Shown: positions 16,353 through 25,409, numbered from the stretch's first letter. The stretch: DNA of 43,233 bases from CAYYAQ01 sp964469555 (GCA_964469555.1 CAYYAQ010000026.1:1-43233), one strand, 5' to 3'. Made by a program: numbers and translations. The notes: a model not told the origin generated them from the letters alone.

Positions 16353-16408
16353 CACCCATTCGCAGGGCCTGGCTGCGCGCGGCTTGCCAAATAGCGCGAA
16401 TCTCCGGA

Positions 16409-17040
16409 ATGAACTCCCGGCTCCTGCCCCTCACTCTCTTCTTCGCCTCGCTCGGCGGTCCCCTGTGCAACGCCAACGCCCAGGAACTCGAAGGTCTCGG
16501 GGGCAACGCGCTGCACAAGGCGCTATCGGACAACGCGGCCAGGTGGCCGATCCGAAAGACGCTGGTCTCCGCATGCTCCTCGACAAGTTCGTCTGCGTGC
16601 GCCTCGTGCAGATGTATGGCGTCGATCTCAACAAGTTCCAATTCGACTTCGTGCAGACGTGGGCGATCTTCTACATGAATGCCGACGCTGGCGAAGAACA
16701 AGGTCCTCGCGAAGAAGTTCACTGCGCACGCAACGACGAAGAACCAGCGCAATCACGGAGTCGGGTGCATCCACTGCCACATGGTGGCGAACTCTCAGCT
16801 GATGTCCTTGCGTCTCTCGGGCGAGCCGATCGCCGAGCAACTGGTCTGGCCATACCCGATGCCCAGCGCCGTCGGCCTGCAGATGGACCCGAAGAAGCGA
16901 TCGACGGCAATCGCGAGACCATGAACCTGGGCAAGCTGACCGAGTACCTGTTGGGCGTGAAGCCGGGTAGCGAGATCGCGCTGACCCGGAGTCGTTTCGG
17001 TGAGGAGACACCGAAGACGGTGCGGATCAAGGTCAACTAG
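16409..17040 (+). pseudogene. thioredoxin-like/CxxCH/PDZ-type secreted protein, multiply frameshifted
   Basis: Pieces of one protein lie in order but in alternating frames. From 16409 there is a signal peptide (MNSRLLPLTLFFASLGG...NAQELEGLGG). From about 16555 another frame gives LLDKFVCVRLVQMYGVDLNKFQFD and WAIFYMNAD, resembling the thioredoxin-fold core of a planctomycete family. From about 16679 the first frame resumes with GVGCIHCHMVAN (a CxxCH heme-type motif) and VWPYPMPSAVGLQMDP. From about 16922 the second frame ends with a PDZ-like GVKPGSEIALTRSR...TVRIKVN. At least three frame changes, with much of the N-terminal domain missing, mark it as a decayed gene. Confidence 0.7.
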
Positions 17041-17081
17041 CCGTCCGCATCCGCCGAACGAAAAGCCAGCGAGCCCCCGTT

Positions 17082-18230
17082 CTAGATCCTCTTCTCTTTC
17101 TTCTCCGCCGTCGTCGCCGTCTCTTCTTTCTTCTCCGCCCCCGACTTCTTCGCGGGCTTCTTCTTCTTGGCGTCGACCTTCTTCACATCCTTCACTTCGA
17201 CCAGCATCGGTGTCGACATCGTGAAGTAGGCCGCCAGACCACTCCCTCCGAACAATCCCACCATGTCGTTCGGTTTGATGACCATCGAGACGTGCAAGTC
17301 CACGCCATCGCGCTTCCACTCGACCTTGTCGAGGTACGACTTCACGAGCGTGTATATGGTCGGCCCCTTCATCCCCTTCATCCCTTCGATCGTCGCCTTC
17401 ACGCTCTCCTCGAGCATCTTCGGGCCTTCCTTCCCGGTCTTGAAACGAAGGGTCGCCTTGAAGCTGATGTGCTCCGTCTTCTCGTCGTACGACAGCCGCG
17501 CGATGAGATGTTCCAGCGGGTCGCTCTCGACCAGCCAGTTCGGATCGACGGCCATCTCCGTCAGATAGCGCGGGTCGTCCGGAGGGGGAAACCCGATCGC
17601 GACGTATCCGAGCGGCTTGCGCATCGCGGTCAACGCCATCAACCGCGAGCTGATCACGCCGCCCCTTCTCTTGCCCGCGATGACGGACTTGATCATCTCC
17701 TCGCTTCCGATCACGAGACACCCGGGCTTTGGCACCACGTACAGCCGACCCTCTTCCCACCCGTGGGAGGTCTGGGTGGGCACTTCGCGCACGATGTCGT
17801 AGCCGCGGTACTTCTCCTTCTTCAGAGTGAGGTATGCGAACTCCTCCGGCTTGCGAACGGGCGGCAGACGGACCGTCTTGCCCTGGATCACGGTGACGCT
17901 CACATCGCGGGCACCAGCCTCGCTGTTCTCCTTCTCCGCGAGGTACCGCCCAGTGGTCCGGACCGACTTGATGTCGTCGAGCCGAAACCCGAACTCACGG
18001 CGAAACTGCATCCGCATCGTCCCCGAGAACGCCATCCGTTCCAGGGCATCCCAGAGCGTGGTATCCATGAGGGCGTCGACATCGAGGAAGAACTCCCGCG
18101 TGTACTCCCTGGGGAAGAACGACCGCGGACCTAGCTGAGGCTTCTCCTGGGCCTTGGTCTCGCCCTGCGCCGGCAGGCAGGCGGTGGCAAACACGAGGAT
18201 GAGGGCGAGGTGGAGGGGATTGCTTGTCAT
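17082..18230 (-). CDS. secreted protein of unknown function, DUF3352-like, Lys-rich C-terminus
   Basis: A 382-residue protein with a signal peptide (MTSNPLHLALILVFATACLPAQG). A body of alternating strands and helices includes PKPGCLVIGSEEMIKSVIAG and LGYVAIGFPPPDDPR, which resembles the planctomycete DUF3352 group. The last 40 residues are highly basic and repetitive (KKVDAKKKKPAKK, AEKKEKRI). Its N-terminal mature part mentions a large Phe/Arg-rich segment (RSFFPREYTREFFLDVD). There is no catalytic motif I can name. ATG 18230 was chosen because it opens the signal peptide. The family link is tentative. Confidence 0.7.
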   Translation of the reverse strand: MTSNPLHLALILVFATACLPAQGETKAQEKPQLGPRSFFPREYTREFFLDVDALMDTTLWDALERMAFSGTMRMQFRREFGFRLDDIKSVRTTGRYLAEKENSEAGARDVSVTVIQGKTVRLPPVRKPEEFAYLTLKKEKYRGYDIVREVPTQTSHGWEEGRLYVVPKPGCLVIGSEEMIKSVIAGKRRGGVISSRLMALTAMRKPLGYVAIGFPPPDDPRYLTEMAVDPNWLVESDPLEHLIARLSYDEKTEHISFKATLRFKTGKEGPKMLEESVKATIEGMKGMKGPTIYTLVKSYLDKVEWKRDGVDLHVSMVIKPNDMVGLFGGSGLAAYFTMSTPMLVEVKDVKKVDAKKKKPAKKSGAEKKEETATTAEKKEKRI

Positions 18231-18303
18231 GTTCGCCTTCGCCGAGAGGGGGGGCAGTTGGACCAGGACACCTGGTGGACAAACACCACCGGAATCCGTC
18301 GGA

Positions 18304-19404
18304 TCACTTTCCGAGTTTGAGCCGCAACCCCGACGTGAACGAAGCGCCCCATGTCGCGCCCGTGTCCAGCTGCAAGAACTGGGCGTAGTACAGGAGGCTC
18401 TTCGGAGCGACGCCACAGAGAATCCTCAGGTCGGGGATCGATAACCCGAACGTGAAACCGTTGATGGGCACGGGCACGTAGGCCTCGAACACCGGATTGA
18501 CGAGCAGCGTTCCGCCGAGGAGGGGGACGGAGACCGGTTGCTGGCCCACGAGCAGGAGACCCTGCGTCGCCGCACCCAGTGAGTTCGACACCGTCACGTT
18601 GATCCTCGAACCGAACACGGGACGCCCGCTGGTCGTGATGGTCGGGATGCCCCGCGTTCCGGCGAAACCAGTCCCGTAGTTGTTCCTCTGTGCGCAGCAA
18701 CCGTTCGCGGCCCAGTCGACCGCCTGGCCGAAGAGCTTCTTCCCGTCCGCGGTGAAGAAGTTGAAGCTGTTGTCGGTCAGCCCGAACATCACGCGGCGGC
18801 AGATCGCTTTCTGTGTGTTCAAGAGAGTGCCGCCGACATCGACGTAGGTGAGAAACAGATTCGTCGCCGTGTCGTCGTCGGTAGCAACGCTCACCGCACC
18901 TGCGGCCTGCACTCCGGTGCTCCACCAGACCTCCGCGACGCCAGTGGTGATCGTGACCTTCTGGTTTACGGCGAATCCCGCCGTGATCGGGTGCGCGGCG
19001 CGAATCGTGAGCGCGTGGGCGGCGAGTTCCGTCTCCTTGGTCCGACCGGTGGTCACCGAGAACTCACCCGCGGGAACATCGTCGGCCACAGCTTCCTCCA
19101 AGTTCACGATGGGGGTGGGCGAGTCGTGAAGAATGTTGCGGTAGCGCCCCGAGAACGGCGTGGACGAAAGGACGGCGACATCGAATCCGAGGATGGTCGA
19201 GGCCTTGACGGTTCCAACGGGTTCCGTGGTCTGGAAGGTGACGTTGGTCTTGCCGTAGCGGCCTTCCAGATAAGTCTGAATGGCCTTGTCGGCACCGGAA
19301 TCGGCGCCGAGGAAGATCACCGTCGTTTGGGCAGGAGGAACGCTCGCTAACAGGCACGTCGCGACGAGGAGGCACCAAGGACGTGGCAGCATGGGTCGAG
19401 TCAT
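18304..19404 (-). CDS. secreted protein with planctomycete-type C-terminal region
   Basis: A 366-residue protein with a signal peptide (LPRPWCLLVATCLLASVPPAQ). The mature protein begins VIFLGADSGADKAI and has an alpha/beta N-terminal part like a ThuA/DJ-1-type flavodoxin-like fold (about 25-215), including NLEEAVADDVPAGEF and NSFNFFTADGKKLFGQAVDW. The last 120 residues (GIPTITTSGRPVFG...LLLVGQQPVSVPLLGG...LRLKLGK) are the beta-rich tail shared by secreted planctomycete proteins. The two-part layout is visible; the function is not. M 19404 or M 19392 could be the start. Confidence 0.72.
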   Translation of the reverse strand: MTRPMLPRPWCLLVATCLLASVPPAQTTVIFLGADSGADKAIQTYLEGRYGKTNVTFQTTEPVGTVKASTILGFDVAVLSSTPFSGRYRNILHDSPTPIVNLEEAVADDVPAGEFSVTTGRTKETELAAHALTIRAAHPITAGFAVNQKVTITTGVAEVWWSTGVQAAGAVSVATDDDTATNLFLTYVDVGGTLLNTQKAICRRVMFGLTDNSFNFFTADGKKLFGQAVDWAANGCCAQRNNYGTGFAGTRGIPTITTSGRPVFGSRINVTVSNSLGAATQGLLLVGQQPVSVPLLGGTLLVNPVFEAYVPVPINGFTFGLSIPDLRILCGVAPKSLLYYAQFLQLDTGATWGASFTSGLRLKLGK

Positions 19405-19439
19405 CTATTGGGCTTGGAAACTCGTTCAGTCAACTCAGC

Positions 19440-20113
19440 GAGCACCGAACTCGGCCAGGATAGTCGCTCGCGGCGAGCGGGTCCATCTCTCCCACGCAAT
19501 TCAACAGCGGGCCGACGACTGTTGCGCCGCAGTGAAAGGGAGCGAACGCCAGACCCGGCAGCCTCCGCGATCTCAGCATCGCTGCGACCGATCGCGCCGA
19601 TGTAGTCGTTGTAGGCGCCGCAGCACAGGATGGTGATCTCCGGTCGCAACGGGCGCACCGTCGACTCGAATTCCCGACTGCTCTGCCAGGTCGAATACCC
19701 CGGCACTCCGGCCAGCACCGACTCGATCCGAGCACCCGGCAGGGCCTTCCTCAGGATCGCCTCGAGCTACATGCCGTACGTCTCTTCGTAGCTCACGTCG
19801 GTTTCGTACGTGCACGAGCACCCCGCACACGCGATCCGCAGATCATGTTCGCCTCGGGATTCCGATGGCGCCCACCCTCGTAGTCTCAGCCGATTGACAT
19901 GGACACCCTTCGCGTCGGGGTTGAGCCTCCAGAACAGGGCTCGATCCTCGAGAAGAGTCTCATCCTTCTCCAACTCGACGTGGGGGAAAGAGAACGACAG
20001 AGAATCCGATGGAGCGCCGAGCACGAGAAGCACGATCTCACCGAGGACCAGCCCTACCAAGAGGGATGGGACCACGAGGGATATTCGCTTCAGGAGTCGG
20101 CGGGCGCGGAACT
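19440..20113 (-). pseudogene. SGNH/GDSL hydrolase-like gene with nonsense codon and damaged active site
   Basis: On the minus strand a membrane anchor (RISLVVPSLLVGLVLGEIVL) leads into a lumenal domain: LFWRLNPDAKGVHVN, DLRIACAGCSCTYETDVSYEETYG. An in-frame TAG then falls where the next helix (LEAILRKALPGARIE) should begin. It continues LAGVPGYSTWQSSREFE, LRPEITILCCGAYNDYIG and RSDAEIAEA. This order matches membrane-anchored SGNH hydrolases (GDS block, GVPGYS, GxND block). The GDS motif has become GCS, so the conserved Asp is lost while the Ser remains. After about 19560 the sequence no longer looks like the family. No ATG start was found. Confidence 0.65.
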
Positions 20114-20325
20114 GGGGCAGTATCCCGGGCCATGTCCCGACGGCAGGGCCTCGACCTCGGGCCCTGAGGAGTCGACCGGGGCATCGGCGCACGATGAGAG
20201 GAATCGCCACCCGATCGTGATCATTCGCGACACCGCTCCACGAATCAGATGAGAATGCCGAGTAGATCGAGAGAAGTTCGTCAGTGAGCAACGGTCGCCC
20301 CGACCGACCGGCCACACAAGCACCG

Positions 20326-20862
20326 ATGACGCACACCGCCCTCGCCATCACCCTCGCAACGCTGCTCGCTCTACCGGGCTGCTCCGACTACGGAACCACC
20401 GGAGTCCCCGCCGTACCTGCGTCCTCACGCCACATCGTCGCTGTGGAAGCCGCGATCGCGAACAGTCTTCGGAGCGCCTCCCCGGTCGGCGCGCTGCCCA
20501 GTGTCACCACAGCCCTGGTCGCGGCAGCGCCGACCGCACCCACCTCGGCTGTCGGCATTTACGAGATCGATACGGAAGCGACGGTCCGGCACGCGGGCTT
20601 CCTCGCCTCGCTGATCGAGTCGAAGGTCCAGGGCGCCACCCTCGATCTTCGGGCCGACCGGACGTACGTGGGCCGGGAGAACGGTGAACCGGAATCCACC
20701 GGGACCTGGAGCATCGAGAACGGCAGGCTCGCCATGATCCAAACCCACGAGAATGGCGTACGCGCGGAAGACCGCGGCGAGGGCACGATTCGGGACGGCG
20801 TGCTCACCCTGAAGATGACGCACGCCGGCATCACCGTCACTCTCGTATTCCACCACCGGTAG
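20326..20862 (+). CDS. small lipoprotein of unknown function
   Basis: A 178-residue protein with a lipoprotein signal: ITLATLLALPGC, lipid-accepting Cys in LPGC at about residue 19. The C-terminal half (from ATLDLRADRTYVGRENG to LKMTHAGITVTLVFHHR) has alternating strands with TGTWSIENGRLAM and EGTIRDGVLTLK. This is the pattern of lipocalin-like 'protein of unknown function' domains that score a measured value against a threshold. ATG 20326 was preferred over an upstream ATG at 20284-20286 because it starts directly at the signal. The gene is divergent from the decayed hydrolase. Confidence 0.7.
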   Translation: MTHTALAITLATLLALPGCSDYGTTGVPAVPASSRHIVAVEAAIANSLRSASPVGALPSVTTALVAAAPTAPTSAVGIYEIDTEATVRHAGFLASLIESKVQGATLDLRADRTYVGRENGEPESTGTWSIENGRLAMIQTHENGVRAEDRGEGTIRDGVLTLKMTHAGITVTLVFHHR

Positions 20863-20967
20863 TTCGCGGTGGCAGCAACCCCTGTGTTGACCCGTGGGCC
20901 CGAACCGAGGATCGTTCGGCTACCTGCCGACGACCGGCAGCGAGATCAACGACTCGGGTGACCCACG

Positions 20968-21393
20968 ATGGACCAAATGGAGAAAGAAGACGCCTTGAAG
21001 AAATGCGGCGTCCTTGCCGCAGTCGAGGACGCAGACCTTCAGTGGCTCGTGGATGAGACTGAATACGACATCTTCGAACAAGGCCAGGTCGTGTTCGAAG
21101 AAGGCGACACCTCCTCGCGCGTCTATGTCGTCGCGTCGGGCTCGCTCCATGTCCGGGTAGGCGACGCCTCGAAGCTCGTCAGCTTCGCTGAGGCGGGCGC
21201 GCTGTTCGGTGAATATGCGATGTTCGTGAAGGGCGTGCGGACCGCGCGCGTGGTCGCCGCCGAGCCGAGCGTTCTCCTGTCGTTCTCCAGCGACCAGTTC
21301 CGCGAGTTTCTACTCCGGTGCCCAGCCGTTATGATGGAGTTGCTGCAGACCGCGGTGCGCCGACTGCACCGGGTCGAGCGCCGTCGAAACTGA
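20968..21393 (+). CDS. cyclic nucleotide-binding domain protein (Crp-like sensor domain alone)
   Basis: A 141-residue protein made of one cyclic nucleotide-binding fold: FEQGQVVFEEGDTSSRVYVVASGSL (strands 2-4), FGEYAMFVKGVRTARVVAAE (phosphate-binding-cassette position) and a C-terminal helix. There is no DNA-binding domain and no kinase or channel. The cassette reads GEYAMF...RTARV, with the Arg that would contact the cyclic phosphate present. Stand-alone domains of this kind usually work by protein contact. It is convergent with the MORN protein gene, 18 bases apart. Confidence 0.85.
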   Translation: MDQMEKEDALKKCGVLAAVEDADLQWLVDETEYDIFEQGQVVFEEGDTSSRVYVVASGSLHVRVGDASKLVSFAEAGALFGEYAMFVKGVRTARVVAAEPSVLLSFSSDQFREFLLRCPAVMMELLQTAVRRLHRVERRRN

Positions 21394-21411
21394 GCGCGGC
21401 GACGGCTGCTG

Positions 21412-23067
21412 TCATTCCTTCGTGGGTTCGCCTTCACGGTAGACTTGCCGGAGCGTCACCTTGCCGTCCGCGTCGTACTCGACTCGCTCACCGTGCTCCA
21501 GCCCGTCGACGAATGTGCTCGAACACCTGATCTTCCCATCGGCGTAGAACTCTTCGGAACGCCCCCACTTCACGCCGCCGGCGTACTTCGCGCGCACCTT
21601 GATCTGACCCGATCGGTAGTAACGCGTGGACCAACCCGTCCGGAGTTGTGCGGCGTCGATGGAGTAACGCGTCCGCACCGGGCCGGTCGTGTAGTGGGTG
21701 AGCACCTCTTCCACCTTCCCCTTCGGTCGCGGCGCCACCTTTCTCACCACTGGCGCCTTCTTGGCGGTCGGTGATTCCGGCGTCGAACGGGTCCCCCTTC
21801 GGAGAGACTTGGGCAGCACGGCCCGCTTCATCTCGACCTTGCGCGAACCGTTCCGTGCATACGCCCAGACGAGGTCCCCGTTCGGCATGGAGACGAATCC
21901 AGCGCGGTGACTCAGCGAGTGTTTCGACCGCCACGGGGACAGGGCGTAGCTTCCGTCGTCGTTCATGACGGCCAGCGTTGTCTCTTTCCTGCCGGGGATG
22001 CCCCAGCCGACAAGGGCGAGCCGACCGAAGTTTCCGACGTAGGCGCGCAGTCCGCGCATTTCGGGCTCAGCCGTCAGGTAGCGCTTCGCGACGAGCGCGC
22101 CGCCCTTGTCGAAGCGCAGGAAGAGCACGAAGCGCTCCGCGCTGTTGATCGACTTCTGCTCCCCGTCACGGATGAACGTCGTGGCCGTCGCCGCGAGTCC
22201 ATCGCCCATGAACGCGATGCCGCCCAGGTCGCCGGGCATGAACACCAACTTGTAGTTCTTTTTCAACTCGGCCCCGCGGCTCTTCTCGGGCCACACCACG
22301 CCGCGCCTTCGACTGGGATGTGCCTTGAAGAGCACGCCGAGCGGGTACGTGTCCCCCATCGTGAGGGTGAGGAAGTCCTCACCGTCGACCAACATGCGCT
22401 GGTCCTTGCTGTGGCTGCAATTCCAGAAGCAGGACAGGTCGTCGCGGATGTCACCCTGCTCCTCGAAGGCTCTGAACGCGTCGCCCTCGTGGGAATTCGG
22501 CGCCTTGCCGGGCTTCGCGAAGTTCCTGCCGACGGAATAAAACGCACCGTAGACCAGGCCGTTGTGCGCCAGGACCGCAGCGCTGCCGTTGATGAACCAC
22601 TTCTGCTGCGGACCGTAGCCCTTGCCGCCGATGAGGTGCGTCTTCCACAGCGTCTTGCCGTCGGCGCCGACCTTGATCGCCCAGAGCGTGTTGTCGCCGC
22701 TGCACCACCCGGGTCGAAACTCCGTCGGCCCTTCTTCGGTGCTCGCGAGCAACGCGAACGACCCATCCGGATTGGCGTGGAGGCCGACGAGTCGATGCCC
22801 CTTGATGATGGTCTCGACGCTCGTCCTCTGGAACTTGCGGTTCACGGCGAAGACGCGGGCATCGCCCTTTGTGTCCGTGTAGCCGATACACCCCGACCCG
22901 TCCGGTCGTGGCGAGAACACGGTGGGCAACCGACTGCTGGAGCGCAGGTTTACCGCCACGCCCACGGTCGTCGAAGTGATCCTGACTCTCGAGAGTTTCT
23001 GCGCCGTGGATGTGCCGGCCACTAGGAGACCGAGGGCGATGCAGAGCGTGGCTGTCTTACAGATGAT
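21412..23067 (-). CDS. secreted propeller-like protein with C-terminal MORN-type repeats, probable AUC start
   Basis: About 551 residues. A signal peptide (ICKTATLCIALGLLVAGTSTAQ) leads a long beta-rich body with repeating blades (FAVNRKFQRTS, GSFALLASTEEG, TLWAIKVGADGKTLWK, RFDKGGALVAKRYL). The end carries three MORN/YwqK-like repeats: GWSTRYYRSGQIKVRAKY, GRSEEFYADGKIRCSSTF, GERVEYDADGKVTLRQVY. No ATG, GTG or TTG lies at the signal peptide. A strong AGAGGAAA stands five bases before an ATC at 23067, so AUC is the likely start; the next upstream ATG (23124) would add a non-signal extension. The role is unknown. Confidence 0.7.
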   Translation of the reverse strand: MICKTATLCIALGLLVAGTSTAQKLSRVRITSTTVGVAVNLRSSSRLPTVFSPRPDGSGCIGYTDTKGDARVFAVNRKFQRTSVETIIKGHRLVGLHANPDGSFALLASTEEGPTEFRPGWCSGDNTLWAIKVGADGKTLWKTHLIGGKGYGPQQKWFINGSAAVLAHNGLVYGAFYSVGRNFAKPGKAPNSHEGDAFRAFEEQGDIRDDLSCFWNCSHSKDQRMLVDGEDFLTLTMGDTYPLGVLFKAHPSRRRGVVWPEKSRGAELKKNYKLVFMPGDLGGIAFMGDGLAATATTFIRDGEQKSINSAERFVLFLRFDKGGALVAKRYLTAEPEMRGLRAYVGNFGRLALVGWGIPGRKETTLAVMNDDGSYALSPWRSKHSLSHRAGFVSMPNGDLVWAYARNGSRKVEMKRAVLPKSLRRGTRSTPESPTAKKAPVVRKVAPRPKGKVEEVLTHYTTGPVRTRYSIDAAQLRTGWSTRYYRSGQIKVRAKYAGGVKWGRSEEFYADGKIRCSSTFVDGLEHGERVEYDADGKVTLRQVYREGEPTKE

Positions 23068-23072
23068 GTCGG

Positions 23073-23080
23073 TTTCCTCT
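23073..23080 (-). promoter_or_regulatory. ribosome binding site in front of an ATC codon
   Basis: On the minus strand AGAGGAAA is followed after five bases by ATC ATC TGT AAG, the first codons of a signal peptide. It is the only Shine-Dalgarno-like site near that gene's natural N-terminus and so decides the start. Confidence 0.5.
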
Positions 23081-23250
23081 TGCGAACTCAGCAGTGGTGG
23101 GCCGCTTTCTATCCTAACTCGCATTCGCGAGAAGAGTAAGCCATCGCCAGGCCCGGTCCTCTTGAACTCGAGATCGAAGAGAGCAGCGCGGCACGAGGGG
23201 GAAACAATGCGAAGAGATTTATCACTCGCCCCACTAGAGTACCGTCCGAC

Positions 23251-25107
23251 TTGTCCATCCTGCTCACCGACGCCCATCACCGCTTCAAGGATCTCGTCGC
23301 CCTCGACAGGGTCAGCCTGAACGTACGCCGTGGCGACTGCTACGGTTTCATTGGGCACAACGGAGCAGGCAAGACTACCGCGCTGCGTATCGCCCTGGGT
23401 CTCCTGAAGGCAGACGGCGGGCGGGTCTTCATCGACGGACACGACGCGACGCGCAACCCGCGGGTACGCGCTCTCGTCGGCGGGATGATCGAGCACCCGG
23501 GATTCCACGAGAACCGGGGCGGCCCCGAGAACCTTCGCATGCTCGCCGGCCTACAGGGGATCCCCGCGTCGGAGCGGTCCACCGAGGTCGCGCGCGTTCT
23601 GGAACTCGTGGGCCTTTCGAGCGCGGGAACCAAGAGAGTCGGCCAGTACTCGCAAGGCATGCGGCAGCGGCTCGGGCTCGCGCAGGCGTTGCTGGGAAAT
23701 CCGCGCTACCTGATCCTCGACGAACCGACGAACGGACTGGACCCGCAGGGCATCCACGAGCTTCGGGTCCTCCTGCAGAAACTCGCGCGCGAGACGCAGG
23801 TGACGATCCTGCTCTCGAGCCATCTGCTCGCCGAAGTCGCGGGACTGTGCAACCGGATCGGCGTCCTGCACGAGGGCCGGCTCCTCGCCGAAGCCGGGAC
23901 GGAGGATCTACTCCACAACGCGGGAAACGCACACGACCTCGAAACAGACGACGACGCAGCGGCGACGAGCGTACTCCAGGGGTCCGGCGCAACCGTGACC
24001 GATGGACCGGTTGGTGGGCTGCGCATCGCGCTCGCAGGCTGCGGCATGGAGCCGAGCGACGTGGTGCGGAAGCTCGTCGAATCTGGTCGCAAGGTGCACC
24101 GCTTCGCGCCCGTAGAAGTTTCGCTCGAGGAGATCTACCTCGATTACGCCAGCGGGAACCGGCAAACCGAGCCAGCGACGACTCCGGCGCCAGTCGAGGC
24201 CGACCAGTCCAGCGCAAACAAAACCCTGCCGGGTCCTCGCAACGCGTTCGTCGCGACGTCGCGGGTCATGGCGTACGAACTGCGTCGGCTCGCGCGACCC
24301 GGGCCGCTGTTCGCCCTGGCCATCCCGGCGTTGCTCGCTCCCTTCGTCGTCTACCGGCGCCACCTCGGCGCCGTGAAGAACGCCGAGGACGTCGCGAGCG
24401 GCGGTCCGATCTCGACGACCGACGTCACCGCGTTCGAAGCACTGGGTCGCGGCCTGCAGACGACGCTGCCGCTGCTCGCTCTCATCGTCGCCGGCCTCGC
24501 CAGCCAGAGCATCGCCGGGGAGCTGCGCGGGGGCACGCTCCGCAACCTGCTGATCCGGCCCTTCTGCCGATTCGAGATCGTCGCCGGCAAGCTCTGGGTG
24601 CTCGCGACGATCGCGCTGCTCGCGTACTTCGTTCTACTCGGTTCCGCAGCTCTCGCCGCCGGCATCGCCTTCGACTACGGAGACCTCGTCGAGATCCTCG
24701 CGACCGGCAAGCCGTACGCGCACATGAAGGCGGAGGAGGTGTGGCCCGAGCTCTGGCCAGCCCTCGCATCCCCACTCGCTCCGATCCTCGCGTTCACCGC
24801 GCTGGGATTCCTGTGCGGCACCGTGACCCGCAGCGCGACCGGCGCGCTGGTCCTGACTCTCGGCACCATCACCGCTCTCGAACTCTTCCGGGGACTCGCG
24901 GGAGCCTGGGGAATCGGTGACCTCTTGCCCGGCCCCTACCTCCCGTCGCCGCTCGCCCCGCAGAGTTCGCACCTCGACAACTTCGTGTTGGTCGCCGGGG
25001 GGGTCAGCACGGCGTCTTGGCAGTTCGCATGCGCGGTCCCAACGATCTGGCTGGTGGCCTGCAGCGTGCTCGCCAAGCTGATGATACGTCGCAAGTACGT
25101 TCCGTAA
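23251..25107 (+). CDS. fused ABC transporter: ATPase domain + ABC-2 type permease
   Basis: A 618-residue single-chain half-transporter. The N-terminal ATPase has Walker A GHNGAGKTT near 34-42, signature YSQGMRQRLGLA, Walker B YLILDEPTNGLDP and the H-loop SSHLLAE. A 60-residue Ala/Thr/Pro-rich linker (TTPAPVEADQ) follows. The permease (from about 330) has roughly six hydrophobic spans, including LPLLALIVAGLASQSIAGELRGGTLR, the EL-R-G-T feature typical of ABC-2 exporters. The usual arrangement is two genes. The TTG start has only weak AGAG upstream. A better-placed ATG with GAGGGGG at 23207 opens a 38-codon reading frame in another phase overlapping the start, which might act as an upstream peptide. 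Confidence 0.85.
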   Translation: MSILLTDAHHRFKDLVALDRVSLNVRRGDCYGFIGHNGAGKTTALRIALGLLKADGGRVFIDGHDATRNPRVRALVGGMIEHPGFHENRGGPENLRMLAGLQGIPASERSTEVARVLELVGLSSAGTKRVGQYSQGMRQRLGLAQALLGNPRYLILDEPTNGLDPQGIHELRVLLQKLARETQVTILLSSHLLAEVAGLCNRIGVLHEGRLLAEAGTEDLLHNAGNAHDLETDDDAAATSVLQGSGATVTDGPVGGLRIALAGCGMEPSDVVRKLVESGRKVHRFAPVEVSLEEIYLDYASGNRQTEPATTPAPVEADQSSANKTLPGPRNAFVATSRVMAYELRRLARPGPLFALAIPALLAPFVVYRRHLGAVKNAEDVASGGPISTTDVTAFEALGRGLQTTLPLLALIVAGLASQSIAGELRGGTLRNLLIRPFCRFEIVAGKLWVLATIALLAYFVLLGSAALAAGIAFDYGDLVEILATGKPYAHMKAEEVWPELWPALASPLAPILAFTALGFLCGTVTRSATGALVLTLGTITALELFRGLAGAWGIGDLLPGPYLPSPLAPQSSHLDNFVLVAGGVSTASWQFACAVPTIWLVACSVLAKLMIRRKYVP

Positions 25108-25286
25108 CTACGTTCGCGGTCGTGGATCCGGTATCGCACGGCCACGGAGTTCGGTGGTATTCCGAGCAGCCGCACGCGCACGAGGCTCTCGACCATGGGT
25201 TGGAAGTGCGCGACGATCCACTCGACGGAGGCGTCTTCGCCGGCGACGGCCTGAGGCACGTTGATCGAAGTCTGATCGAGGTCCAT
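25108..25286 (-). pseudogene. N-terminal fragment of an ECF sigma factor
   Basis: From ATG 25286 on the minus strand: MDLDQTSINVPQAVAGEDAS, VEWIVAHFQPMVESLVRVRL and GIPPNSVAVRYRIHD. This is the start of region 2 as in planctomycete ECF sigma factors (serine/threonine-rich start, A-x-G-D-x-x-A-x-x-W, R-x-R-L-x-G). After about 55 residues the family pattern (R-Y-D-P-E-D-L-V) fails. The frame runs on antisense to the ABC transporter end. Only the 5' third of the gene remains. Confidence 0.55.
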
Positions 25287-25380
25287 GGCTCGCCGATTAT
25301 CCACGCAAGACGACACCCTGGCGCCCTAGAAAGCGAGCCGGTGGCGGTGTGACCGTCGCTGCCGCCCGCCTTCCACCCTC

Positions 25381-25409
25381 TTGACAACTCTCGAAGGGAA
25401 GACCATCCT
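25381..25409 (+). promoter_or_regulatory. possible sigma70-type promoter of the aromatic leader
   Basis: A perfect TTGACA (25381-25386) is followed after 17 bases by CATCCT, a poor -10 (3 of 6). It lies just ahead of the leader peptide. The -35 match supports a promoter; the -10 does not, so this is tentative. Confidence 0.3.
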
